A DNA stretch of 64,000 nucleotides from Candidatus Terasakiella magnetica. GTDB taxonomy: Bacteria > Pseudomonadota > Alphaproteobacteria > Rhodospirillales > Terasakiellaceae. Of the stretch, positions 55,819 through 64,000 are shown piece by piece. The notes beneath the pieces are model-generated. The model was given only the letters and a program-made list of their open reading frames with translations. It was not told the DNA's origin and did no database searches. Both the position numbers and the translations under genes were made by a program. Position 1 is the stretch's first letter; every line of letters begins with the position of its first letter. Location: the NCBI RefSeq assembly GCF_900093605.1, contig NZ_FLYE01000045.1, forward strand, positions 1-64,000, written 5' to 3'.

Positions 55819-57507
55819 TTAATAATCCGGTACATGTTCCTCATCCAGATCACCAAATTGCGTGAATTCCCCTTTAAAGAAGAGCGGGATATTGGCAAGT
55901 GGGCCGTGACGTTGCTTGGCAATGATCACTTCTGAGCGGTTTTCCATCTCGCTGTGGCGTTGTTCCCAATGCTGGTGACGCTCGGCATATTTATCGGGGC
56001 CTTCATTGTCGCGTTGATGGGGCTCATCACGATCAAGGTAATAAAATTCACGATAGATAAACATCACCACGTCGGCATCTTGCTCAATCGATCCTGATTC
56101 ACGAAGATCAGACAGTTGCGGGCGTTTATCTTCACGTTGCTCTACCGCACGGGAAAGCTGGGATAGCGCAATAACAGGCACTTCCAGTTCTTTTGCCAGC
56201 ATTTTAAGGCCACGGGTGATCTCTGAAATCTCGTTCACACGGTTGTTTTTAGTCTCAGGACTCCCTGAAACAAGCTGGAGATAATCAACGATGATGAGGT
56301 CCAAGCCATATTGGCGTTTTAAGCGCCGCGCGCGCGTGCGAAGGGAGCTCACCGTTAAGCCCGGTGTATCATCAATATGAAGCGGGGTGTCCATTAAGGT
56401 TTGGGCACCTGCGACCGTGCGTTCAAACTCTTCATTAGACATTTCACCTTTACGCATGGCGCTGGAATTCACCGCGCAAGCCTGTGAAAGAATACGCCCC
56501 GCAAGCTGTTCTGCTGACATCTCAAGGGAGAAGAAACCAACAACGCCGCCTTCTTTGCCGCCACTGATCTTATGGGCATAGGCCGCATTATAGGCAATAC
56601 AGGTGACAAGCGCGGTTTTCCCCATGGAGGGACGACCTGCCAAGATGAGAAGGTCAGAACGGTGCAAACCACCCAAGGCTTTATCAAGATCACGCAGGCC
56701 CGAGGTGACACCCGCTAAACCGCCGCCGCGCTGGTGGGCGAGCTGGGCTTGCTGGATGGCTTCATAAAGCGATTCGTGGAACGTTTTAAACCCGCCTTCA
56801 ACCTCCCCCATGGAGGCAAGGTTAAAGAGCGATTGTTCTGCAGACTGGATTTGATCAAGGGCGGTGGCATCAATTTCACCACTATGGGCCTTATTGACCA
56901 TTTCCGTACCCAGATGGATCAGTTCGCGCTTAATATAGAGATCATAAACAATGCGTCCATATTCAGCAGCGTTAATGATGGTCACCGCAGAAGCGGCCAG
57001 TTCCACCAGATATTCATTGCCGCCAATTTCAGAAAGCTGCTGGTCGCGCTCAAAGAAATTGGACAGGGTGATAGGATCGGCAATTTGCCCACGTTCCATC
57101 AAGGCAATGCAAGCCCCAAAAACTTTGGTATGGATGGGGTCTGCAAAATGTTCAGCGCGCAGGAATTCTGAGATTTTATCGTAAGCCTTGTTGTTCGCCA
57201 TAAGCGCGCCAAGCAGGGCTTTTTCCGCCTCAAAGTTACAAGGCGGCGTGCGAAAACCTTCAATCTCTAACGCGCTTGAGGATTTCTTGGGCAACCATTC
57301 TGTTTGAGAAACAGGCGGTAAGGCTTCGGCCTCGGCAATTTGAATGTCTTGATCCACAACGGGCTCACCTGCAGGCTCAGGCATGCTTTCAGCCACAGGG
57401 GCCGCCTCCATCCCCATATCATCCGGTCCAGAACCGTAATCATCAGGGTTGGCAAGCGGCGGCTCATCATCGCCACCAAAAGGGATATCGTCATCAGAAG
57501 TTACCAT
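55819..57507 (-). CDS. dnaB: Replicative DNA helicase DnaB
   Basis: A 562-residue hexameric helicase. An acidic, proline-rich extension of about 85 residues precedes the usual N-terminal domain (TPPCNFEAEKALLGALM). Walker A GRPSMGKT and Walker B LIIVDYLQL are present. The first gene of the minus-strand run dnaB-alr-mlaEF-radA-cvpA-purF-SDR. The extension is longer than in E. coli DnaB. Confidence 0.95.
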   Translation of the reverse strand: MVTSDDDIPFGGDDEPPLANPDDYGSGPDDMGMEAAPVAESMPEPAGEPVVDQDIQIAEAEALPPVSQTEWLPKKSSSALEIEGFRTPPCNFEAEKALLGALMANNKAYDKISEFLRAEHFADPIHTKVFGACIALMERGQIADPITLSNFFERDQQLSEIGGNEYLVELAASAVTIINAAEYGRIVYDLYIKRELIHLGTEMVNKAHSGEIDATALDQIQSAEQSLFNLASMGEVEGGFKTFHESLYEAIQQAQLAHQRGGGLAGVTSGLRDLDKALGGLHRSDLLILAGRPSMGKTALVTCIAYNAAYAHKISGGKEGGVVGFFSLEMSAEQLAGRILSQACAVNSSAMRKGEMSNEEFERTVAGAQTLMDTPLHIDDTPGLTVSSLRTRARRLKRQYGLDLIIVDYLQLVSGSPETKNNRVNEISEITRGLKMLAKELEVPVIALSQLSRAVEQREDKRPQLSDLRESGSIEQDADVVMFIYREFYYLDRDEPHQRDNEGPDKYAERHQHWEQRHSEMENRSEVIIAKQRHGPLANIPLFFKGEFTQFGDLDEEHVPDY

Positions 57508-57610
57508 GAAGGTGTTATAGCATGATTGATTGGGGAAGGAATATTTTTGTCTCAGAAGTTTTCATAAAAAGCTGCTTTTGCATGAAGGTCGTAATGGGCC
57601 GATTTATCAT

Positions 57611-58249
57611 CTAATTCAGCAAGCTTTTGAATTTATCCTGTGTTTGGTTGTGCCAATCGTGCATTTTGGCTGATTTCTGTATGCTGAGTATTGCATTAAG
57701 AACGTATCTTTGCGGGTGATCATGGTCGGGTGCAACAAGCGGTATCTTTGGAATGGAGGCTAAAAGCTCTTTTAGCAATGGGGTAAGATATTCATCTTTG
57801 TCTAATTTGCGCCAATAATGGGCAAGTAAGATCAAAACCTTAGCTCTTTCATAAGCATTTGCATCGGCTTGTTTTAAAGTTTGATAAATGCGCATGTTGT
57901 TGAGTTCCATACCATCATCATCGCCCAAGTGGCCTTGTTTGTTGAGGACCCATGATAAAGCAGCTGCCCCGTTTATTAAGACATCACGATTGTCATGTTT
58001 TTTCATATGCATATGAAGACTATAGGATAAGTCACGAAGTTGAGTGATTTTTTTTGTGTCTGAATTGTCTTTAAGAGACTCAAAACAATTATGGGCCCAA
58101 GTTGAATAGTACAGAGTGTTTTGATCTGAAATAGCAGGAGGAGGGCATTCATTTGCTGTTGCTTGGGATTGGCCCAAGGTTAAAGAAGCTAGTAAAATAA
58201 GGGTATATAGGACTTTATAGCCTTTCATTTGGATTGATTTTTTACTCAT
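57611..58249 (-). CDS. Secreted protein of unknown function
   Basis: 212 residues with a signal peptide (cleavage about ATA-NE, residue 32; MKGYKVLYTL at residue 8 is an alternative start). The mature part is all helical, with two early Cys, and no domain is recognised. It stands alone. Confidence 0.7.
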   Translation of the reverse strand: MSKKSIQMKGYKVLYTLILLASLTLGQSQATANECPPPAISDQNTLYYSTWAHNCFESLKDNSDTKKITQLRDLSYSLHMHMKKHDNRDVLINGAAALSWVLNKQGHLGDDDGMELNNMRIYQTLKQADANAYERAKVLILLAHYWRKLDKDEYLTPLLKELLASIPKIPLVAPDHDHPQRYVLNAILSIQKSAKMHDWHNQTQDKFKSLLN

Positions 58250-58335
58250 CAGATATTTCCTTATTTAAACTCAGCTTATTATAGGAGGCTATGAAAAGGT
58301 GAGAGAGTTTTTCTTGCCATTTAGTTTAAAACACA

Positions 58336-58376
58336 AAAAAGGCGTATCCCGTAAAATCGGGGATACGCCTTTTTTA
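58336..58376. terminator. Bidirectional terminator after rplI
   Basis: Stem AAGGCGTATCCC / GGGGATACGCCTT with A-run and T-run flanks. Confidence 0.9.
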
Positions 58377-58399
58377 AAGCTTTTGAAAAAGCAGCAGTC

Positions 58400-58987
58400 T
58401 TATTCAGACGCTTCTTCTTCAGCCGGTGTTTCTTCAGCAGCTTCTTCTTCAGTCGCTACTTCTTCAACAACTTCTTCTTCAGCTTCTTCTTCTTCAGAAG
58501 CAACCATCGCAGAACCGGTTTCGGCCTGAATTTGTGCTTCTTCATCAGTACGGGCAATGTTTGCAACAATTGTTACAGACACTTCCGGGTGAAGCTTAAC
58601 GGTCACGTCGTGAAGACCAATGTTCTTCAAGGCGCGATCGAGAATGATTTGTTGACGAGACACAGTGAAACCAGCTTCAGTAACTGCAGTCGCGATATCG
58701 CGAGTAGATACAGAACCGTAAAGCTGACCCATGTCGCCGGCTTGGCGGATAACAGCAACTTTAAGACCGTCGATTTTAGCAGAAACTGCTTCTGCTTCGT
58801 CTTTGGCTTTTAAGTTAGCGGCTTCCAATTGTGCTTTTTGCGCATCAAAGAACTTCACGTTCTCTTCAGAGGCACGCATCGCTTTTTTCTGCGGGAGCAG
58901 GAAGTTACGAGCATAACCAGGCTTAACAGTGACGAGGTCACCCATTTGGCCTAATCGTTCTACGCGTTCAAGCAGGATAACTTGCAT
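58400..58987 (-). CDS. rplI: 50S ribosomal protein L9
   Basis: A 195-residue protein, with the N-terminal globular domain ([30 protein letters not shown]), the connecting helix and the C-terminal domain to about 150. It then has an acidic Glu/Ala-rich tail of about 40 residues absent from E. coli L9 but common in alphaproteobacteria. The start shares one base with the upstream stop (TAATG). Confidence 0.95.
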   Translation of the reverse strand: MQVILLERVERLGQMGDLVTVKPGYARNFLLPQKKAMRASEENVKFFDAQKAQLEAANLKAKDEAEAVSAKIDGLKVAVIRQAGDMGQLYGSVSTRDIATAVTEAGFTVSRQQIILDRALKNIGLHDVTVKLHPEVSVTIVANIARTDEEAQIQAETGSAMVASEEEEAEEEVVEEVATEEEAAEETPAEEEASE

Positions 58988-59964
58988 TAGTCGTTCTCCT
59001 GAATTGCGGCATGCGAGGGAATTCTATTTCGCAAACCGATCCATTGTTCAATCAATCCCAATCCAATGACTGGCAGGGCCACCCATATGGACAAGAGCAA
59101 CAGCAAATAAAAGGCAGCCAATAAGGCCCCGGCAAAACGTGTCAATCGCACCAGCTTATGAACCACAGTCAGGCCCAAAGCGAGAAACGGTAAAGCCATC
59201 ACAACGGTGAGGTTTCTGGCGACATATTCAAAATCGCCGTCTGACAACACAGTGAGGGCCGCACAAATAATAAATGCCCAAGACGCAAAGTCTGGCAGGC
59301 TCAGGTCCCCATAGGTAGGCTTGGGGCGAAGTGCTTTTCCCGATTTGGTTAAAACACCCTGTGCCAAAATGGCATTTATGCAGGTCATCAACATCCACGA
59401 AACAAGAACCATCGCCGGGAAGAAATGCGCCATTTGATCGACGAACCCTTCTTTCTGCTTCACCGGAAGTGAAGCGGCAACCGTATCCATGACCGCAGAC
59501 AAAAAGTCTCTGACCATCTGTACGAGACTGTCTGAAGGCGTAACCAAAAAGGCCAATGCCAGAACAAACAGCGCGCTACCGTAACCTGCGAAAGTCACTA
59601 AAATATTTCCAATTGGAAACCATTCTTCGCGACCATCGATGGTGCGGGACGTGAGTGCCAACCTGATTGCCAACCAACAGGGAAAAGTATTCATCACTGC
59701 AAAGATCGAACCTGATAAAGGTCCGCCAAGCAAAATGGCAAATACGATGCCTGAAAGGGCGGCAATGGCAGCTGGTTTAGCTCCGTTTCCCAATCCCACT
59801 AACAAAAGTGGGAAAGGCGCGAGATATGCAAGAATAAGGGCCAGTCCAGATCCAGTCACCAGCGATAAAGCCAGTATGGAACTTAAAGCTCCGGCACCTA
59901 TGGCAAAGAGGACGACCTTCATATTTAAAGGTAATTTTTCATCTTCACCTAATTGCATGTCCAA
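58987..59964 (-). CDS. DUF2232 membrane protein
   Basis: A 325-residue polytopic protein with about eight membrane segments. The position between rpsR and rplI is the standard place of DUF2232 in alphaproteobacteria. The role is unknown. Confidence 0.85.
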   Translation of the reverse strand: MDMQLGEDEKLPLNMKVVLFAIGAGALSSILALSLVTGSGLALILAYLAPFPLLLVGLGNGAKPAAIAALSGIVFAILLGGPLSGSIFAVMNTFPCWLAIRLALTSRTIDGREEWFPIGNILVTFAGYGSALFVLALAFLVTPSDSLVQMVRDFLSAVMDTVAASLPVKQKEGFVDQMAHFFPAMVLVSWMLMTCINAILAQGVLTKSGKALRPKPTYGDLSLPDFASWAFIICAALTVLSDGDFEYVARNLTVVMALPFLALGLTVVHKLVRLTRFAGALLAAFYLLLLLSIWVALPVIGLGLIEQWIGLRNRIPSHAAIQEND

Positions 59965-60014
59965 TGCGCTCCTTTTATCGTGAGGCTAAGCCCCACAAAA
60001 CCAAGTCGTTAAAC

Positions 60015-60248
60015 TTAGTTGCTGCTGACGTACGGCATCAGACCCAAGAAACGGGCACGTTTGATGGCACGAGACAGCTCACGTTGTTTCTTTGCAGAAA
60101 CGGCCGTGATACGGCTCGGGACGATTTTCCCGCGTTCAGATGTGTAGCGTGAAAGCAGCTTTACATCTTTATAGTCGATTTTCGGTGCATTCTCGCCTGT
60201 GAATGGGCAAGATTTGCGACGACGAAAGAAAGGACGACGACCAGCCAT
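60015..60248 (-). CDS. rpsR: 30S ribosomal protein S18
   Basis: 77 residues; full S18 signature ([39 protein letters not shown]). Confidence 0.97.
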   Translation of the reverse strand: MAGRRPFFRRRKSCPFTGENAPKIDYKDVKLLSRYTSERGKIVPSRITAVSAKKQRELSRAIKRARFLGLMPYVSSN

Positions 60249-60652
60249 TAGGAATCTCCCCCTTTTTTGTTGTCACGTTGTGGACGATCACCACGATCAC
60301 CACCACGACGAGGACGATCATCACGATCGCGACCTTTTTGCATCATGATAGATTGTTCTTCATCGAGTTCATCAACACGAACAACGAGGTGACGCAGTAC
60401 GTCTTCGTTCAGACGCAGCTGACGGCTGAGCTCGTCAATCGCAGGACTTGGAGCATCGATGTTGAAAAGTACATAGTGGCCTTTGCGGTTTTTCTTCATG
60501 CGGTAAGCAATGTTACGCAGACCCCAATATTCTCGCTTCGTGACCTTACCACCGTTCTCTTCAATAAGAGCGGCGAAAGTGTCTTGCAAACCCTCAACTT
60601 GGGCAGCTGAAGCGTCTTGACGCGCAATAAATACGCCTTCGTAAAACGCCAT
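60248..60652 (-). CDS. rpsF: 30S ribosomal protein S6
   Basis: 134 residues; S6 fold ([38 protein letters not shown]) with a C-terminal Arg/Asp-rich tail ([18 protein letters not shown]). The stop shares a base with the rpsR start. The start codon lies in the stem of a small hairpin CCATAG/CTATGG with GGGAG in its loop. Confidence 0.97.
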   Translation of the reverse strand: MAFYEGVFIARQDASAAQVEGLQDTFAALIEENGGKVTKREYWGLRNIAYRMKKNRKGHYVLFNIDAPSPAIDELSRQLRLNEDVLRHLVVRVDELDEEQSIMMQKGRDRDDRPRRGGDRGDRPQRDNKKGGDS

Positions 60653-60706
60653 AGATATAACTCCCTATGGATTGTCTCAGTCTGTGGAAACGCCGGAATG
60701 ACGTTG

Positions 60707-60745
60707 CCTTGCAGACATAGCCAGAGCCCGACGGCCCTAGCAAGG
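60707..60745 (-). promoter_or_regulatory. Structured rpsF leader, possible S6:S18 autoregulatory site
   Basis: On the minus strand, outer stem CCTTGC/GCAAGG encloses an inner stem AGGGC/GCTCT whose loop CGTCGG begins after GGC, presenting a CCG. A CCG-containing hairpin in this leader is the known binding site of the S6:S18 complex in many bacteria. Placement 55-95 bases before the rpsF start fits. Confidence 0.4.
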
Positions 60746-60902
60746 AGGCAGTTTGAAAGGCGGGAATATACAGAAAAAACGACTCAATGCAAGGGGTTTT
60801 AGCTCTTTACCCTGTCATTCTGGCATAGGCCAGAATCTACTCATCATGTATAGTGACCTTATTATTTGATGCTGGTCTTGCATGCGCATGACGGCTTTAT
60901 AA

Positions 60903-61529
60903 GTGGCAAGGTTTAAAGTGCTTCATATCACGAAACTCGATATCAAAGGAATATCAGCACAGAATCTCTCTGTGTCGCCGGGGCAGTGTATTTCTGTGAG
61001 TGGCGCCTCCGGTATGGGGAAATCCCTTTTCTTAAAAGGCATTGCCGATCTTGTGATTAATCGCGCTGACATGTCTTTAGATGGGGAGGCACGTATTGAT
61101 TATAGCGCGCCTGATTGGCGAAGGCGGGTCACTTACGTGGGGGCAAAACCCACATGGTGGTATGATAAAGTAGTCGAGCATTTTGAAGATAAAGACTGGT
61201 TGGCAGAAGTTTTGCCCCTTGTTGATCTTCCTTTAAAAGTCATGGGCTGGAATGTCTCGCGCCTGTCCAGTGGCGAATCCCAACGTCTTGCCTTATTGCG
61301 CGCCCTTGAAGGCACTGATGGGCAAGAACAACGCTATTTCCTGTTAGATGAACCAACCTCTGCCCTTGATGGTGGGCGTCAAGCCATGGTTGAGGATTTG
61401 TTGATGCGTTATTTAAAAGCAGAACATATCGCCATCTTGTTTGTTAGCCATGATGATCGCCAAGTGGATCGTTTTGCGCAAAAACGCTGGGAGATTTTTA
61501 ACCGTCAGGTGCGCGAGGTGCCCGCATGA
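60903..61529 (+). CDS. ABC transporter ATPase, FetA/YbbL-like
   Basis: A 208-residue small ATPase with Walker A GASGMGKS, signature LSSGESQRLALLRAL and Walker B FLLDEPTSALD. Paired with the YbbM/UPF0014-type permease that follows (ATGA overlap). The E. coli counterpart FetAB is implicated in iron export. The start is a GTG at 60903; the ribosome site is poor. Confidence 0.85.
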   Translation: MARFKVLHITKLDIKGISAQNLSVSPGQCISVSGASGMGKSLFLKGIADLVINRADMSLDGEARIDYSAPDWRRRVTYVGAKPTWWYDKVVEHFEDKDWLAEVLPLVDLPLKVMGWNVSRLSSGESQRLALLRALEGTDGQEQRYFLLDEPTSALDGGRQAMVEDLLMRYLKAEHIAILFVSHDDRQVDRFAQKRWEIFNRQVREVPA

Positions 61530-62320
61530 TCTCAATTGGCTATGAAGAACTGGCTTTGGGCAGTGTGCTCCTTTTAATGCATGGGGCAATCTCGCTGGTG
61601 TATCGCACAGGCGTTGCAGTCTCACTCCTTATTGCTTCCGTGCGAATGGTCGTGCAGTTGGGCTTGATGGCCTATGTGCTTGGCTTTCTCTTTGCCAGTG
61701 AGATGCCGTTATGGACAATGCTGGCGGTGATTGTGATGATTGGCTTTGCAGGTTATGAGATTATGGCCCGCCAAAAACGTCCTATTGGGGGTGGCTGGGG
61801 CTATGGCATTGGCATAAGCAGTGTCTTTATGTCAGCGACTCTTGTGACAGTCTTTGCCTTGTTTGTGCAAATTAAGCCCGATCCTTGGTATGAGGCGCGC
61901 TACGCAGTGCCCTTACTTGGGATGGTTTTGGGCAATACCATGACCGGGATCAGCATTGGTCTTGCGACCCTGACTTCAAACCTAAAACAGGAAAGTGATG
62001 CCATTGAAGCACGCTTGGCCTTGGGCCATACCAAGTGGCAGGCCTGTGAAACGGTGGTGCGCCAATCCCTTCACACGGGCATGATCGGCATTGTTAATTC
62101 CATGTCAGCAGCAGGGCTTGTGTTTATACCGGGGATGATGACAGGCCAGTTGATGGCAGGTGCGGACCCGATTGAGGCGGCAAAATATCAGGCCTTGGTG
62201 ATGTTTTTAATTGCGGGCGGCACTGCAATTGGCACCACAATGGCGATTTTTTTAGGGGTCTATCGCCTAACAGATGAGCGCCATCGCCTCAGACTTGATC
62301 GGCTTTACGTGAAAATGTGA
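61526..62320 (+). CDS. ABC transporter permease, FetB/YbbM (UPF0014) family
   Basis: A 264-residue inner-membrane protein with about seven helices. Family features are YRTGVAVSLLIASVRMVVQLGLMAYVL, NTMTGISIGLATL and SAAGLVFIPGMMTGQLMAGADP. It forms the exporter with the preceding ATPase. Confidence 0.88.
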   Translation: MISIGYEELALGSVLLLMHGAISLVYRTGVAVSLLIASVRMVVQLGLMAYVLGFLFASEMPLWTMLAVIVMIGFAGYEIMARQKRPIGGGWGYGIGISSVFMSATLVTVFALFVQIKPDPWYEARYAVPLLGMVLGNTMTGISIGLATLTSNLKQESDAIEARLALGHTKWQACETVVRQSLHTGMIGIVNSMSAAGLVFIPGMMTGQLMAGADPIEAAKYQALVMFLIAGGTAIGTTMAIFLGVYRLTDERHRLRLDRLYVKM

Positions 62321-62386
62321 TTGATCATCTGCCAGCAAGTCTTTATTCCTTTTGCTCAGATATTTAATTGTAAGGATGATGCCAAG

Positions 62387-63331
62387 ATGTCTCGTGCATT
62401 TGTATTCCCCGGTCAGGGTTCTCAAGCCGTTGGTATGGGAAAAGACCTCGCAGACGCTTTTACTGTTGCGCGCGAAGTATTTGAAGAAGTTGATGAGGCC
62501 CTGTCTCAAAAGCTCTCCACAATCATGTTTGAAGGGCCAGATGATCAACTGGTTCTCACTGAAAATGCACAGCCTGCCTTGATGGCTGTCTCCATCGCGG
62601 TTGCACGTGTTTTAGAAACAGAAGGCAACATCAAGCTGGCAGACCATTGCGATATGGTGGCGGGTCACTCTTTGGGTGAATATTCCGCTCTCGCAGCTAT
62701 GGGTGCTTTTTCTGTTGCAGATACAGCGCGTCTTTTAAAGATACGTGGTAAAGCCATGCAAGCAGCTGTGCCTGTTGGTGAAGGTGCCATGGCGGCTTGC
62801 CTTGGTCTTTCCCTAGAAGATGCCCAAGCTGTTGCGGCTGAAGCAGCCCAAGGTGATGAAGTTTGTACGGCTGCAAATGATAATGCACCGGGCCAAGTGG
62901 TTCTGTCTGGTTCAAAAGCAGCGATTGAACGCGCCATTGGCTTGGCAAAAGAAAAAGGCGCAAAACGTTCTGTTTTACTGCCTGTCTCTGCCCCATTCCA
63001 TTGTGCTTTGATGCAGCCTGCAGCCGATGCTATGGCTGAAGCCCTTGCAGGTGTAAGCATTAACGCCCCGGCTGTGCCTGTTGTTGCAAATGTGGCTGCT
63101 GAAAAAATTACAGACCCTGAAGAAATCCGCAAATTGTTGGTGGAACAAGTCTGTGGTTCTGTTCGTTGGCGCGAAGGTGTGCTCTATATGAAAGAGCAAG
63201 GCGTTGAGCAGTTGGTTGAAGTCGGTACGGGTAAAGTACTTTCTGGTCTGGCGCGTCGCATTGATCGTTCACTCACAGGTGTGGCTGTGAATGGTCCGGC
63301 TGATATTGAGAGCTTCTTGGGCTCACTCTAA
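62387..63331 (+). CDS. fabD: Malonyl-CoA:ACP transacylase
   Basis: About 314 residues from ATG at 62387, behind AAGGA. Active serine S95 in GHSLGE; PGQGSQAVGMG near the start and SAPFHCAL with the catalytic His. Loads malonyl groups onto ACP. The in-frame extension to 62321 is not family-like. Confidence 0.95.
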   Translation: MSRAFVFPGQGSQAVGMGKDLADAFTVAREVFEEVDEALSQKLSTIMFEGPDDQLVLTENAQPALMAVSIAVARVLETEGNIKLADHCDMVAGHSLGEYSALAAMGAFSVADTARLLKIRGKAMQAAVPVGEGAMAACLGLSLEDAQAVAAEAAQGDEVCTAANDNAPGQVVLSGSKAAIERAIGLAKEKGAKRSVLLPVSAPFHCALMQPAADAMAEALAGVSINAPAVPVVANVAAEKITDPEEIRKLLVEQVCGSVRWREGVLYMKEQGVEQLVEVGTGKVLSGLARRIDRSLTGVAVNGPADIESFLGSL

Positions 63332-63352
63332 GTAAAGGGTAGGGAATTTAAT

Positions 63353-64000
63353 ATGTTTGATTTAACAGGTAAATGTGCGCTGGTAACCGGTGCTTCTGGT
63401 GGTATTGGTGCTGAGATTGCCAAGGCCCTTCACGCCCAAGGCGCAACTGTGGGCCTAACAGGTACACGTGTTGAAGCACTTGAAAAAGTTGCCGCAGAAA
63501 TTGGTGAAGAGCGTGTGCATATCCTGCCTTGTAACCTTTCTGATGATGAAGCTTTGGCAGCGCTACCCAAACAAGCAAGCGATGCCATGGGCTCCCTTGA
63601 TATTTTGGTGAATAATGCAGGTCTTACCCGTGATAACCTTGCCATGCGTCTTAAAGAAGACGATTGGGATGCGGTTTTAAATGTCAATCTGACAGCAGCT
63701 TTTAAACTGTCTAAAGCGGTTTTGCGCGGCATGATGAAAAAACGTTGGGGCCGTATTATCGGCATCACCTCTATTGTGGGTGTGACAGGTAACCCCGGTC
63801 AAACCAACTATGCAGCCTCAAAAGCAGGTATGATTGGCTATTCCAAATCATTGGCTTATGAAGTGGGCTCGCGCGGAATTACAGTAAACTGTCTGGCACC
63901 GGGCTATATTGCCACAGCCATGACAGAAGAGCTGTCTGATGATGTGAAAGATGGTATGTTGACCAAAATTCCGGCAGGCCGTATGGGCGACCCAGCTGAG
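63353..64000 (+). CDS. fabG: 3-oxoacyl-ACP reductase (partial, runs off the window)
   Basis: The first 216 codons are present with no stop. SDR motifs: TGASGGIGAE, NNAG (87-90), catalytic S140, Y153 and K157 (TNYAASKAG), PGYIATAMTE. It follows fabD by 21 bases, the usual fab order. Confidence 0.95.
   Translation, partial: MFDLTGKCALVTGASGGIGAEIAKALHAQGATVGLTGTRVEALEKVAAEIGEERVHILPCNLSDDEALAALPKQASDAMGSLDILVNNAGLTRDNLAMRLKEDDWDAVLNVNLTAAFKLSKAVLRGMMKKRWGRIIGITSIVGVTGNPGQTNYAASKAGMIGYSKSLAYEVGSRGITVNCLAPGYIATAMTEELSDDVKDGMLTKIPAGRMGDPAE

Overview
The window looks like a chromosome segment of a marine-type alphaproteobacterium, probably in or near the Rhodospirillales. This is an inference from gene content: GapR (DUF2312), a short-chain fatty acyl regulator of the ScfR type, a GTA-type holin, type-B ribosomal protein L36, a paired YbdK ligase and N-formylglutamate amidohydrolase, and the S6-S18-DUF2232-L9 cluster. 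No species can be named from the sequence alone.

Layout. 1-17.6 kb is host chromosome: monomeric isocitrate dehydrogenase, an orphan endolysin/holin pair, a lipoprotein cytochrome c, a branched-chain amino acid/amide ABC transporter operon whose livH has an in-frame TAA, an ScfR-like regulator, a SLOG-fold protein, PhnA, a lysine-catabolism pair (saccharopine dehydrogenase-like and aminoadipate-semialdehyde dehydrogenase), FabI and a solute-binding protein. 30.6-64 kb is again host: RND efflux pump, lytic transglycosylase, two N-formylglutamate amidohydrolases, tRNA-Val, rpmJ, a proline dehydrogenase-like protein, gapR, a response regulator, a GntR regulator, a minus-strand run dnaB-alr-mlaE-mlaF-radA-cvpA-purF-SDR, the rpsF-rpsR-DUF2232-rplI cluster, a FetAB-like exporter and fabD-fabG, with fabG cut by the window end.

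The centre, 17658-30533, is a genomic island of about 12.9 kb and the main discovery. It is inserted in the anticodon loop of a minus-strand tRNA-Leu(UAA) gene. The 5' half of that host tRNA lies at 30530-30564 and the 3' half at 17611-17662, and a 9-bp direct repeat (ATTTTAAGT) marks both junctions. The island does not rebuild the host gene at either end. Instead it carries a complete replacement tRNA-Leu(UAA) at 17810-18141 on the opposite strand. Its exons match the two host halves at all 87 positions, but it is interrupted between U34 and A35 by a 245-nt group I intron. The intron splits the same sequence that serves as the att core, so the replacement gene should not be a target for the island's own integrase, while splicing restores the tRNA. 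The integrase gene starts 28 nt after the tRNA.

The island's cargo looks like a signalling set: a SiaA-type HAMP/PP2C phosphatase, a SiaC-type phosphoprotein, a SiaB-type kinase, two family-3 periplasmic solute-binding proteins, and a 901-residue fusion of an NCS1-like transporter, a cysteine-rich patch and a second SiaA-like phosphatase. It also has a second short tyrosine recombinase, a MITE-like element, and small unknown genes near its ends.
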